Origin: JAGQIB01 sp041393395
GTDB lineage: Bacteria; ARS69
Direction of reading: 5' to 3'
DNA: 64,000 nucleotides
Assembly (NCBI GenBank): GCA_041393395.1
Contig: JAWKKG010000005.1
Location: 62,001-126,000 of the forward strand
Shown here: piece by piece, positions 31,983-41,193 of the stretch
Layout of the letters: each line of letters opens with the position of its first letter
How positions within the stretch are numbered: the first letter of the stretch is position 1
Made by a program: the position numbers and the translations under genes
The notes under the pieces: model-generated
The model's database searches: none
What the model saw: the letters and a program-made list of their open reading frames with translations, nothing else
Told to the model about the DNA's origin: nothing

Positions 31983-34418
31983 CTACCCTTCACTCACGGC
32001 GCGCAGGATGTCGGCGAACACGCCGGACGCCGTCAGCTCGGGCCCGGCCCCGGGCCCGCGCACGACGAGCGGTGCCGAAGCGTATCGCCGAGAACGGATC
32101 GCGACCAGACTGTCCGTGCCGCGGAGCGTCGCCGCGGGGTGATCCGCGGGGACGGACACGAGGCCGGCGCTCGCCCCCGCCGACGTGGCGCTCGCGAGGT
32201 ACACGAGGCGCTCCCCGCGTGAGGCGGCCTCCCGCTGGCGCAGCTCGAAGTCGTCATCGAGATCCGGCAGCCGCTTCCAGAACTCCTCCACCGAGTACTC
32301 GTTCCACTTGCCGGAGGGAAGCACCGGCTCGATCGAAACGTCGGCGGGCTCGAACTCCCAGCCCGCGAGGCGCGCGAGGATCAGGATCTTGCGGCCGGCG
32401 TCGCGGCCGCCGAGGTCCTCGCGCGGATCGGGCTCCGTGTAGCCGAGGTCGTGGGCCTTGCGGACCGCGCCGCTGAAACGTCGGCCGTTCGCGACCTCGT
32501 CGAACACGTAGGCGAGCGTGCCGGAGAGCACGCCGTCGACCTGCGAGATCTCGTCGCCGGTCGCGACCAGATCCGACATCGTGGTCACGACCGGGAGCGC
32601 GGCGCCGACCGTGGTCTCGAACCGGAAGCGCGCGGGCGTCGCGCGGAGCGCGCGCCAGTCCCCGAGGGACCCGGCCGGGCGCAGCTTGTTCGCGGTCACC
32701 ACCGGCGTGCCGGCCGCGAGCAGCAAGGGATACGTCGCGGCGACGTCGGCGCTCGCCGAGCAGTCCACGAACACGGCCTGCGGATCGCGCGCGGCCGCCG
32801 CCACCAGCTCCGCGAGCGGTTCGCGCGATTCCGTCTCCTTCAGCCGCGCCACGGCCTCCGACGCCGGCCATCCCTCGGGGTCCATCCGCGCGCCACGCGA
32901 ATCCGCGAGGCCGGCCACGACCAGTCGATAGCCGCGCTCCTTCACCAGCTCCGCCTCGCGCGCCGCGACCTGCGCGAGCAACGCGCGACCCACGCCGCCC
33001 GGCCCCGCGAGGTACAGCCGCACGCGACGTTCCCCGGCCCCGAAGAACGCATCGTGTACCGCGTTCAGCGCGCGACGTTCGTCGCCACCGCCGACCACGA
33101 GCGAGATGTTGATCTCGGAGCTGCCCTGGGCGATCGCGCGCACGTTCACGCCGCGCCGGCCGAGCACGCCGAACAGGCGCCCGGCCACGCCGGCCCGTTC
33201 GCGCATCCCCTCGCCGACCGCCGCGATCACGGACAGGTCGCGCTCCACCACGAGCGCGTCCACGAGCCCCGCGCGACGTTCCGCCGCGAACTCCTCCTCC
33301 ACCGCGTGCCGCGCGGGCTCGGTCGCGTCCGGCGCGACCGCGAAGCAGATCGAGTGCTCGCTCGAGGCCTGGCTGATCATGATCACGGACACACGATGCC
33401 GCGCGAGCGCCCCGAACAGACGGGCGGCGATGCCCGGCACGCCAACCATGCCGTCGCCCTCGAGGCGAAGCAGCGTCACGTCGCGGATGGAGGCGAGGCC
33501 GCGGATCGGCGTCTCGTCGCCGCGGGGCGGATCCGCCGTCACCCGCGTGCCCGGCACCTCGGGATGGAACGTGTTCTTGATCAGCAGCGGGATGCCGCGC
33601 CGGCGGGTGGGGTGCACGCTCGGCGGGTGCACGACCTTCGCGCCGAAGTGCGAGAGCTCGAGCAGCTCGTCGTAGCCGAGCGCCGCGAGCGCCCGCGCAG
33701 CGGGCACGGCGCGGGGATCGGCGGTGAGCACGCCGTCGACGTCCGTCCAGAGCTCCACGGCGTCCGCGTCGAGCGCGTCGCCGAGGATGGACGCCGTGTA
33801 GTCCGAACCGCCGCGGCCGAGCGTCGTCGTTTCTCCCTGCTCCGTGGCCGCCACGAATCCGGTCACCACGCGCAGCGGCGCCGGGTCCTCGAACGCGGCG
33901 CGGATCCGCTCGCGGGTGGGTGCCTCGAGCACGCGGGCCGCGCCGAACTCGGCGCCGGTCACGATCAGCTCGCGGGCATCCGTCGCCAGCGCCGGCATCC
34001 CCGCCGCGCGGAACGCCGCGGCCACCGCGAGCGACGACGCGCGCTCCCCCGCGCTCAGGATTCGATCGAGCGTCCGGGGAGTCGCCTCCCGCAGCAGCGA
34101 GACGCCGTGCGCGAGTTCCTCGACTTCCTCGAAGATGGCGGCGGTCTCCGTCGCGGCGGCGTCGCGATCCGCGTCTCCCGCGAGGGCCTCGAGCGCCTCC
34201 CGGTGCCGCGCCACGATCTCGCCCAGCCGCGGGCGCCAGTCCGACTCGCCCGCCGCCGCCGCCCGCGCGAGGCCGAGCAGCGAGTCCGTGACCCCGCCGA
34301 ACGCGGACACCACGACGGCGACGCGATCCGCCCGCCGCGCCGCCGCCACGATGTCCGCCACCGACCGGATCCTCTCCGGCGTCGAGAGCGAGGAGCCCCC
34401 GAATTTCAAGATCCTCAT
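31983..34418 (-). CDS. thrA: Bifunctional aspartokinase/homoserine dehydrogenase
   Basis: Catalyses steps one and three of the aspartate pathway. Of 811 residues, about 1-290 are the aspartokinase (KFGGSSLSTPERI, GEFG-like TGAEFGAARV, TTLGRGGSDYTASIL, TDVDGVLTADPR). About 310-455 are tandem ACT domains (LLRLEGDGMVGVPGIAARLF and VGEGMRERAGVAGRLFGVL). The rest is homoserine dehydrogenase (LAGPGGVGRALLAQV, VTANKLRPAG, GYTEPDPREDLGGRDAGRK). ACT domains imply threonine feedback, by family knowledge. The start ATG overlaps the upstream stop (ATGA). The downstream asd-thrB-thrC complete the branch. Confidence 0.97.
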   Translation of the reverse strand: MRILKFGGSSLSTPERIRSVADIVAAARRADRVAVVVSAFGGVTDSLLGLARAAAAGESDWRPRLGEIVARHREALEALAGDADRDAAATETAAIFEEVEELAHGVSLLREATPRTLDRILSAGERASSLAVAAAFRAAGMPALATDARELIVTGAEFGAARVLEAPTRERIRAAFEDPAPLRVVTGFVAATEQGETTTLGRGGSDYTASILGDALDADAVELWTDVDGVLTADPRAVPAARALAALGYDELLELSHFGAKVVHPPSVHPTRRRGIPLLIKNTFHPEVPGTRVTADPPRGDETPIRGLASIRDVTLLRLEGDGMVGVPGIAARLFGALARHRVSVIMISQASSEHSICFAVAPDATEPARHAVEEEFAAERRAGLVDALVVERDLSVIAAVGEGMRERAGVAGRLFGVLGRRGVNVRAIAQGSSEINISLVVGGGDERRALNAVHDAFFGAGERRVRLYLAGPGGVGRALLAQVAAREAELVKERGYRLVVAGLADSRGARMDPEGWPASEAVARLKETESREPLAELVAAAARDPQAVFVDCSASADVAATYPLLLAAGTPVVTANKLRPAGSLGDWRALRATPARFRFETTVGAALPVVTTMSDLVATGDEISQVDGVLSGTLAYVFDEVANGRRFSGAVRKAHDLGYTEPDPREDLGGRDAGRKILILARLAGWEFEPADVSIEPVLPSGKWNEYSVEEFWKRLPDLDDDFELRQREAASRGERLVYLASATSAGASAGLVSVPADHPAATLRGTDSLVAIRSRRYASAPLVVRGPGAGPELTASGVFADILRAVSEG

Positions 34419-37400
34419 GCTGGACCGTCGGTCTCGTGGGGTGGCCGCTTGAGGATCACGCCCTCGCCCGCGCGCCCGTCGATGCGCACCTCCAGGGGCG
34501 CGTCGAGGCGGACGTGATCGAGCCAGCGGAGACTCCGGGTCGGCTTCAGCGAATCGAGCCAGGCGAAGTCCAGCGAGCCCCCGCCGCGCTTCATCACGTG
34601 GAAGTAACCGATGCCGTGACTCGTCATGTTGTGGAAGAAGTGCGTGCCCTGCGAGGGCTCCACCACCAGATCCTCCAGGTCGTGCTCCAGGATGACGCGG
34701 GCGCCGGAGATCTGCTTCCAGCTCACCGGGACGCCGAGCCAGCGATCCGCCGTGCCCCAACGCCCCGGACCGATCAGCAGGTAGGGACGCCCCGCCGCCA
34801 CCAGCTCCGCGTTGAGCTTCTCGACCTCGCTCGCGATGTCGATCGTGTGCTCGCGACTGAACCGCCCCCGCGGCACGACGAGAATGTCGCGGATGTTCGA
34901 GAAGCGGCCGTTGCCGAGCGCGTGCGGCGAACGCGCGAGGACGTCCTCGTCTCGCACGTCGCCGATGAGGTCGCCGCCGGCGCCCTGGATCGGCACGGGA
35001 CGGATCTGCAGGAACGCGAACTCCGCCGTGTGGGTCTCCGTGGACTCGAGGTCGAGCGCGAACTCGATCTCGGCCGGGCCGGAAAGACCGTGCACGCCCA
35101 CGTCGAGGAGCACGCGCAACGTCTCGGCGAGCGGCGCGAGTCCGTGCTTGAGGATCGGCGCGAACGTCACGAGGCGGATGCCGTCCCGCGAGATGCCGTC
35201 GACCACCGCGTCGTTCTCGCGGAGATACGTCGAGCCGACGTACGCGAGCGTGCCATGTCGCTCCGCATCCTCGAGGTCGAGTCGCGTGAGGTTCGAGTCC
35301 GGACGCAGGAAGTCGACCGGGCGCGTGAGATCCAGCGCCCAGAAATCGCGCTGCGCGTTCTCGAGGATGTCGTGGATCACCGAGAACTGCGGCAGCGATT
35401 CCGGGTGCGTCGGCGAGAACCGCACCGCGCGCCCGCCCTCCACCACCGTCTTGCCGAGCCCGAGCGCGATGCTCGCCATCCCCTCCTCGGTGCGCATCCG
35501 CTCCACCGGATAGAAGTTCCAGGAGCACGCCACGCCGGACACGTGCGGATAGAGGACGTTCTCGTGACGGCGGCCCACGATCTGCTGGATCACCACGCCC
35601 ATCTTCTCCTCCTCCATGCGATTCGGCGTGGTGGAGATGTAGGCTTTGGCGTTCGCGAAGAACGTGGACGCGTAGATGAACTTGATCGCATCCAGGAGTT
35701 GCTGGAGGCGCACTTCCCGGTCCTCGTTCGTGTTCGGGAGCATCAGCGTGGAGTAGATGCCGGCGAACGGCTGGAAGTGCGAGTCCTCGAGCAGGCTGGA
35801 AGAGCGCACCGCGATCGGCCAGCGCACGTGCTCGAGCAGTCGATCCAGCATCTGCACCACGTCGTGCGGGATCTTCGCCGCCAGGAACCGACGCAGGATC
35901 GTCTGATCGTCGTCCTCGTGCAGCGCGAACGTGAGCAGGTCGTTCTGCTCGAGGAACTGATCGAACACCTCGGTCCCGAGGGCGGCCGACCGCGGCACCG
36001 CGATGCGCATCGTGCCCACCGACTCGAGGTCCAGCCGCGACAGGAGCTCGTGCGCGAACGCGAGCCCCCGCCCCTTGCCGCCGAGCGAGCCGCCGCCGAT
36101 GCGGACGAATCGCGAGTTCTCGTCGAAGCGATCGGGATCGAAGTCCTCCACCACGCCGCGCCGCGTGCTCTGACGGAACGCGAGGAGCGTGGCCTTGAGG
36201 TAGGCGCGCATCTCGTCGACGTCGTCGAAGTCGTGCACCCGCTTCTCGCGCAGCGCCGCCGCCACCGAGAACTCGGTGCGCGCCATCAACCAGTTCGAGA
36301 AGTGGTTCAGGCGCCCGTGGAACTGCAGCGACTCCTTGGGCACGGTCTCCAGGACGTCGACCATCTGGCGCAGATCGCTCGCGCGGCCGACCTCGGTGCC
36401 GTCCGGCAGGCGGAACACGAAGTCCCCGAAACCCAGGTTCTCGAGCATGAAGCGGCGGAACTCCTGCAGCAGCGTGGGCGACCGCTTGTGCAGGAACGTC
36501 GCGCCGAGGAAGGTGGCGGTCTCCGCAAAGCGGTTCTCGGACGACTGGAGGACGAGCGGCGTGTACGGATCCGTCCGGCGGATCGTGCGCAGGAGTTCCA
36601 CGCCGGCCTCGGGATCGACGACGCCCTCCCGCGGGAAGCGGACGTCCGAGATGATCCCGAGCACGACCTCGCGGTAGTTCTCGTAGAGCTCCCAGGCCTC
36701 CTCGTACGTCGACGCCAGCAGGATCTTGGGACGCGCGCGCATGCGCAGCAGCTTCTGGGTGAGGTTCACGCCCTCCTGGATCAGGGAAGACGTCTGCTTC
36801 ATGATCTCGTCGAACAGCATCGGCAGGTACGACGAGTAGAAGGGAATGCTGTCCTCCACCAGGATCAGCACCCGCACCTGGCCGACCGCGGTGTCGTGCT
36901 CGACGTTGAGCTTGTCCTCGGTGAGCTTGATGACGGCGAGGAACAGGCGGACGTCGCCGCGCCACATGAACACCTTGTCGATCCCGTGCACCTCGGTCTC
37001 GCTCCCTTCCAGGAAGGCGAGCTCGCGCGTGTCGTAGGTCATCAGGTAGACGGGCAGGCCCGGATGCATCCGGCGCACGGTCTCGCCGAACTCCTGCACC
37101 GAGAGGTCGCCGACGCGCGCCATGGTGATCACGAGGTCGAAACGTCGATGCCGCAGCGCCTCCAGCGCGCGCTCGGCGGTGGCGACCCGGGTGATGTAGG
37201 CCGGGGCGGTGAGCGAGAGGTTGTGGAACTCGCCGAGGATCTGCTCCGCGAGGCGGCCGTCTTCCGCGAGCGTGTACGAGTCGTAGAGGCTCGCCACGAG
37301 CAAGACGTCGCGCACGTGGAACGGCCGGAGCGATTCGAAACTGACCTGCGCCCGCTGGTACGACTCGACCAGGCGATCGAGGAGGTCCCGGCGTTCCGCC

Positions 37401-37426
37401 GCCTCCGCCCGCCCGGCCGCGCTCAC
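34415..37426 (-). CDS. Tandem receiver-like domains fused to a PEP-synthase-type ATP-binding domain
   Basis: A 1003-residue cytoplasmic protein. Residues about 35-175 look like a degenerate receiver. Residues about 184-330 are a second receiver keeping the acidic E191/D192, phospho-acceptor D261 (ISDVRFP), S295 and K314. About 435-790 is a PPDK-N/PEP-synthase ATP-grasp domain (GGGSLGGKGRGLAF, AVRSSSLLEDSHFQPFAGIY, VVIQQIVGRRHENVLYPHVSG). The C-terminal part has GPGRWGTADRWLG and PSQGTHFFHNMTS but no swivelling phospho-His domain and no PEP barrel. Related proteins are usually annotated as phosphoenolpyruvate synthase; the reaction is unproven. GTG at 37424-37426 overlaps the peptidase stop. 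Confidence 0.85.
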   Translation of the reverse strand: MSAAGRAEAAERRDLLDRLVESYQRAQVSFESLRPFHVRDVLLVASLYDSYTLAEDGRLAEQILGEFHNLSLTAPAYITRVATAERALEALRHRRFDLVITMARVGDLSVQEFGETVRRMHPGLPVYLMTYDTRELAFLEGSETEVHGIDKVFMWRGDVRLFLAVIKLTEDKLNVEHDTAVGQVRVLILVEDSIPFYSSYLPMLFDEIMKQTSSLIQEGVNLTQKLLRMRARPKILLASTYEEAWELYENYREVVLGIISDVRFPREGVVDPEAGVELLRTIRRTDPYTPLVLQSSENRFAETATFLGATFLHKRSPTLLQEFRRFMLENLGFGDFVFRLPDGTEVGRASDLRQMVDVLETVPKESLQFHGRLNHFSNWLMARTEFSVAAALREKRVHDFDDVDEMRAYLKATLLAFRQSTRRGVVEDFDPDRFDENSRFVRIGGGSLGGKGRGLAFAHELLSRLDLESVGTMRIAVPRSAALGTEVFDQFLEQNDLLTFALHEDDDQTILRRFLAAKIPHDVVQMLDRLLEHVRWPIAVRSSSLLEDSHFQPFAGIYSTLMLPNTNEDREVRLQQLLDAIKFIYASTFFANAKAYISTTPNRMEEEKMGVVIQQIVGRRHENVLYPHVSGVACSWNFYPVERMRTEEGMASIALGLGKTVVEGGRAVRFSPTHPESLPQFSVIHDILENAQRDFWALDLTRPVDFLRPDSNLTRLDLEDAERHGTLAYVGSTYLRENDAVVDGISRDGIRLVTFAPILKHGLAPLAETLRVLLDVGVHGLSGPAEIEFALDLESTETHTAEFAFLQIRPVPIQGAGGDLIGDVRDEDVLARSPHALGNGRFSNIRDILVVPRGRFSREHTIDIASEVEKLNAELVAAGRPYLLIGPGRWGTADRWLGVPVSWKQISGARVILEHDLEDLVVEPSQGTHFFHNMTSHGIGYFHVMKRGGGSLDFAWLDSLKPTRSLRWLDHVRLDAPLEVRIDGRAGEGVILKRPPHETDGPA

Positions 37427-38610
37427 CGGCGGCTCCTCGCCCGGTTGCGACGTGGCGGATCGAGCGGCGACGCGAGCAGCATCTCGCGCGCCTTCTGCGT
37501 GGACGGACCGACCCAACCGGCCGTTTGCGACTCCAGCTCGAGCAGGCGCGCGCTGCGACTCGCGAGGTGTACGAGGAGGCGCACCTCGGAGAGGTAGTCC
37601 GGGATCGCGACGGTCTCGGGCCCGATGCCGACCGAGCCGCCGTCCAGGCCAGCCATGTTGTGGTAGTTCCCGAGCGGCACGGCGAGACCGCCGGCACGCC
37701 GGCCCGCCGCGCAGAACGCGGTGGCCTCGCAGCTGCCGCCGTCCATCAGGCGACGCTGGTAGCGGAACGTCGGGTCGGCGGCCGCCAGCTCCTTGGCGAT
37801 CGAGTGCAGCGCGCCCATGAGCGGCGGGTCGAACAGCGACATCGCGTCGCCCACGCGGACGATCACGCCGCCGCCCTGCGGTGCGTGCGGCAACGCCCGC
37901 GACGTTTCCAGCGACAGCAGACGCGCGTCCTTCGGAATCGTGCGACCGGTGATGCCGGCCAGCGCGCCGTACAGACCGACCTCCTCCGCGCGCGTGAACC
38001 AGCCCCACACGTGCGCGCCGCGCGGACGGTCGCGGACCATCTCGTCCAGCGTGGCGAGCGCCGCGGCCGCGCCGAGCAGGTCGTCGCAGCAGCGCGATAC
38101 GATCTGGCCTCCGCGCTCCGAGTAGCCGGGAAACGCCCACATCGTGAAGTCGCCGGCCGCCGCCCGGCCCGACGTGATCCGCGCCACCGCGGACCCGAGC
38201 ATGCCGGCGCGGCGCGCGCCCTTCTCGGAGCTCGACACCACCTCGCCCTGCCCGATCGGCTTGTCGCGACCGACCGCGAAGAACTCGAGCTTCGTTCCGC
38301 GCTTCGCGTGCACGCGTCGGACGCCGCCCCGGAACTCGAGCTGCGCGCGATCGCCCTGCACGTCGGTCACCACGAAGCCGGGATGATCCAGGTGCGCCAC
38401 CAGCACGATCGGCGGAGCCTTCGGCTTCGCGCCGCGCCCCGGGTACTTCACGAGCAGGTTGCCGTAGCGATCCGCCTCGCAGGACAGCTTGCGTTGCGCG
38501 GCGAAATCCCGCACCCAGTTCGCGGGCGAGTGCTCCAGGCACGTCGCGGTCGGGCGCGACAGGATCCCGCGCGCGATCGCGAGCCAGCGTTTCTCCGCGG
38601 CGCGACTCAT
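37423..38610 (-). CDS. M42-like zinc aminopeptidase
   Basis: A 395-residue dinuclear metallopeptidase of the M42/M20 clan. Seen: VLVAHLDHPGFVV near residue 70 (usual M42 form HxDEVG), the metal-bridging Asp in RCCDDLLGAAAAL near residue 175, the general-base pair in TRAEEVGLYGAL near residue 210, and LLSLETSRAL. The replacement of DEVG by DHPG next to the metal site is unusual but known M42 relatives vary here. ATG at 38608-38610 overlaps the HD gene stop (ATGA), and the stop overlaps the receiver/PEP gene (GTGA). Peptide trimming is a guess; substrate unknown. Confidence 0.85.
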   Translation of the reverse strand: MSRAAEKRWLAIARGILSRPTATCLEHSPANWVRDFAAQRKLSCEADRYGNLLVKYPGRGAKPKAPPIVLVAHLDHPGFVVTDVQGDRAQLEFRGGVRRVHAKRGTKLEFFAVGRDKPIGQGEVVSSSEKGARRAGMLGSAVARITSGRAAAGDFTMWAFPGYSERGGQIVSRCCDDLLGAAAALATLDEMVRDRPRGAHVWGWFTRAEEVGLYGALAGITGRTIPKDARLLSLETSRALPHAPQGGGVIVRVGDAMSLFDPPLMGALHSIAKELAAADPTFRYQRRLMDGGSCEATAFCAAGRRAGGLAVPLGNYHNMAGLDGGSVGIGPETVAIPDYLSEVRLLVHLASRSARLLELESQTAGWVGPSTQKAREMLLASPLDPPRRNRARSRR

Positions 38611-39146
38611 CGGCGATTCTTGAACGGCAGGTAGCTCATGAAATCCGCGTGGTGCACGATGTAGGCCTCGGTGGTGCGCTTCACGAGATCGCCTTCGGCC
38701 GCGTGGGCCGCGATGATGTGACAGACCTCGTCCGGCACGCCGCACTCCATCGCCACCGCGACTCCGGTGAACGGGTGGCGCAGCATCTCGCCGCGGGGCG
38801 ACTGCACGGCCTTCCCATTCCGCTTCTCGTACTCGAGCACCTTGCCCACGTCGGCCAGGATCGCGCCCGCGATCACGGTGTCCGGGTGGATCGGGAGCTT
38901 GTCGCCGAAGAACTCGGTCATGGCCTCCGCGGAGCGGCGCGCGATGTGCACCACGGCACGCTTGTGCTCCATGAAGGTCACGTCCAGGTCCTTGACCAGG
39001 AGCGTGAAGGGAATCTCGTTCAGGTCGTCCGGGGTCAGCGGACTCCGGGAGAGGGCGACCTCCCAGGTCCGGGTGGTCGCTTCGCGCAGGGCGGGATCCT
39101 GGATCCAGTCGAGCTCGGGCCAGAGGGCGCGGATTTCGTCTCGCAA
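38607..39146 (-). CDS. HD-domain-like protein with altered HD doublet
   Basis: A 179-residue soluble protein with the helical layout of HD phosphohydrolases: H61/H67, then AILADVGK where the signature HD is A98-D99, H124, H148 and HHAD at 165-168. The remaining histidines and the GK after the doublet are kept. Loss of the doublet His suggests changed or lost metal-dependent hydrolysis. The start is TTG at 39144-39146 with GGAG 8 bases upstream, chosen for lack of any ATG or GTG. It is the first gene of the operon, 32 bases after the predicted transcription start. Confidence 0.8.
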   Translation of the reverse strand: MRDEIRALWPELDWIQDPALREATTRTWEVALSRSPLTPDDLNEIPFTLLVKDLDVTFMEHKRAVVHIARRSAEAMTEFFGDKLPIHPDTVIAGAILADVGKVLEYEKRNGKAVQSPRGEMLRHPFTGVAVAMECGVPDEVCHIIAAHAAEGDLVKRTTEAYIVHHADFMSYLPFKNRR

Positions 39147-39185
39147 AGAGGTCGCTCCGGGGTTCGGAACCGTCGAGCCGGTCGC

Positions 39186-39214
39186 ACGTTAGCCCGTCCC
39201 GCAGGAGGTGGCAA
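39186..39214 (-). promoter_or_regulatory. Sigma-70-type promoter of the HD-to-thrC operon
   Basis: On the minus strand TTGCCA (39214-39209), a 17-base spacer and TAACGT (39191-39186). This would start RNA near 39178, about 32 bases before the HD gene. Confidence 0.5.
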
Positions 39215-39268
39215 GCGTCGCCCCGGACGTGAGGCGGTTCGTCGGGGCCTCGCCCATTCCGCGTTCCG

Positions 39269-39298
39269 TTGACCGAGCTCGGCCGCCGTTGCTACACT
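39269..39298 (+). promoter_or_regulatory. Sigma-70-type promoter of the carbamoyltransferase cassette
   Basis: TTGACC, an 18-base spacer, then TACACT preceded by TGC (extended -10). RNA would begin near 39305, about 60 bases before the carbamoyltransferase start. It is back-to-back with the promoter of the divergent operon. Confidence 0.6.
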
Positions 39299-39366
39299 GC
39301 TAACTCGACGTGCCGTAACCACTTGCGAAAATCCACGCCTCCCTCCTCCTTCCGGGCGACGCCGAC

Positions 39367-41190
39367 TTGAACATCCTCGGGATCAGTGCGTGGTACCACG
39401 ACGCCGCCGCCTGTCTGGTGACGGACGGGCGCCTCGTGGCGGCGGCGCAGGAGGAGCGCTTCACGCGCAAGAAGCACGATCCCGAATTCCCGCACCGTGC
39501 GATCGAGTCGTGCCTGGAGATCGCCGGCCTGCGGCGCGATCAGATCGACGCCGTGGGCTTCTACGACAAGCCGTTCCTGAAGTTCGAGCGCCTGCTCGAG
39601 ACGTACCTGGCCTGCGCGCCGCACGGCCTGCGCTCCTTCCAGACCGCCATGCCGGTCTGGCTGAACGAGAAGCTGTTCCTGCCGGATCGGATCGCGAAGG
39701 AGCTCGGCACCGATGCGCCGATCTACTTCGCGGAGCACCACGTGTCGCACGCGGCTTCGGCGTTCTATCCGTCACCGTTCCGGGAGGCGGCGATCCTCAC
39801 CGTGGACGGAGTCGGCGAGTGGGCCACCACGACGTTCGGCGCAGGCCGCGACGCCACGATGGAGCTGCTCGGCGAGATCCGGTTCCCGCACTCGCTCGGG
39901 CTCCTGTACTCGGCGTTCACGTACTACACGGGCTTCCGCGTGAACTCGGGCGAGTACAAGCTCATGGGCCTCGCGCCGTATGGCGAGCCGACGTACGTGA
40001 ACGAGATCCGCGACCACCTGATCGACGTGAAGGACGACGGCTCGTTCCGGCTGAACCTCGACTACTTCGACTACCCCTCCGGACTCCGGATGACGTCGCG
40101 GAAGTTCCACGACCTGTTCGGCGGGCCGCCGAAGGCGCCCGACTCTCGCGTGACGCAGAAGGAGATGGATCTCGCGCGATCGATCCAGGTCGTGCTCGAG
40201 GACTGTCTGTTGAAGCTCGCGATGCACGTGCGACGGGAAACCGGCATGAAGCACCTCGTGATGGCCGGCGGCGTGGCGCTGAACTGCGTGGCGAACGGTC
40301 GCCTGCTGCGCGAAGGGATCTTCGAGGATCTCTGGATCCAGCCCGCGGCCGGCGACGCCGGGGGCGCGCTGGGCGTGGCGCTCGAGCTCTCGCATCGCAA
40401 GTTCGGGCACCCGCGCGTGGTCGACGCCTCCCGCGCCGACGCGCAGCTCGGCAGCTACCTCGGCCCCGAGTTCGGTCGGGACGCGATCCGCGCATTCCTG
40501 GATTCCGCCGGCGCGGAGTACGAGGAGGTCGCGGACGAAGACGTCGCGCCGCGCACGGCCGAGATTCTCGCCGCCGGCAACGTGGTGGGCTGGTTCCAGG
40601 GACGGATGGAGTTCGGTCCGCGCGCGCTCGGCGGGCGTTCGATCCTCGGGGACGCACGCGATCCCGACATGCAGTCGCGCATGAACCTCAAGATCAAGTA
40701 CCGCGAGTCGTTCCGGCCGTTCGCGCCGAGCGTCCTGGCGGAGCGCTCCGGTGAGGTGTTCGAGGAGGGCGTGGCGAGCCCGTACATGCTGCTCGTCACG
40801 CACGTGCGTGCGGAGAGACGTCGCGCCCCGTCGCCCGAGGACGCCGGGAAGACCGGCATCGACCTGCTGAAGGTCCCGCGGAGCGACGTCCCCGCGATCA
40901 CCCACGTGGACCACTCCGCGCGCGTGCAGACGGTCCACCGCGAGACGAATCCCCGCTACCATCGCCTGCTCGAGGAGTTCCACGCGCGCACCGGGTGTCC
41001 GCTCGTGATCAACACGTCGTTCAACGTCCGCGGCGAGCCGATCGTGTGCACGCCGGAGGACGCCTGGAACTGCTTCCTCGGCACGGAGATGGACGTCCTC
41101 GTGGCCGGCCCCTTCGTCCTCCGGAAGGCGGACCAGGACCCGGCCGTGATCGAGCGGGTCCGCGCCGACCGACGTTTCGAGGCGGACTAG
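39367..41190 (+). CDS. Carbamoyltransferase of the NodU/CmcH family
   Basis: A 607-residue enzyme that moves a carbamoyl group from carbamoyl phosphate to a hydroxyl, via carbamoyl-adenylate. The N-terminal ASKHA-type half has LGISAWYHDAAACLV, AEHHVSHAASAFYPSPF (metal His) and TVDGVGEW. The YrdC-like C-terminal half has MEFGPRALGGRSILGDARDP and ESFRPFAPSVL, then NTSFNVRGEPIVCTPEDA. The natural acceptor (sugar, antibiotic or polymer) cannot be read. The start is a TTG at 39367 with no strong ribosome site, chosen because the frame begins NILGIS as the family does. It leads a three-gene cassette with SxtJ and DUF5989 proteins. Confidence 0.93.
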   Translation: MNILGISAWYHDAAACLVTDGRLVAAAQEERFTRKKHDPEFPHRAIESCLEIAGLRRDQIDAVGFYDKPFLKFERLLETYLACAPHGLRSFQTAMPVWLNEKLFLPDRIAKELGTDAPIYFAEHHVSHAASAFYPSPFREAAILTVDGVGEWATTTFGAGRDATMELLGEIRFPHSLGLLYSAFTYYTGFRVNSGEYKLMGLAPYGEPTYVNEIRDHLIDVKDDGSFRLNLDYFDYPSGLRMTSRKFHDLFGGPPKAPDSRVTQKEMDLARSIQVVLEDCLLKLAMHVRRETGMKHLVMAGGVALNCVANGRLLREGIFEDLWIQPAAGDAGGALGVALELSHRKFGHPRVVDASRADAQLGSYLGPEFGRDAIRAFLDSAGAEYEEVADEDVAPRTAEILAAGNVVGWFQGRMEFGPRALGGRSILGDARDPDMQSRMNLKIKYRESFRPFAPSVLAERSGEVFEEGVASPYMLLVTHVRAERRRAPSPEDAGKTGIDLLKVPRSDVPAITHVDHSARVQTVHRETNPRYHRLLEEFHARTGCPLVINTSFNVRGEPIVCTPEDAWNCFLGTEMDVLVAGPFVLRKADQDPAVIERVRADRRFEAD

Positions 41191-41193
41191 CGA

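Noticed and set aside
36900..37426. The receiver/PEP-binding protein as a plain PEP synthase.
   Set aside because: The swivelling phospho-His motif and the PEP-binding barrel are absent; only the ATP-binding part matches.
31983..37697. A 1904-codon minus-strand frame that seems to fuse thrA to an upstream sequence.
   Set aside because: Only the part from 34418 down is ThrA; the upstream part is the wrong frame of the receiver/PEP gene, and an ATGA junction gives two normal proteins.
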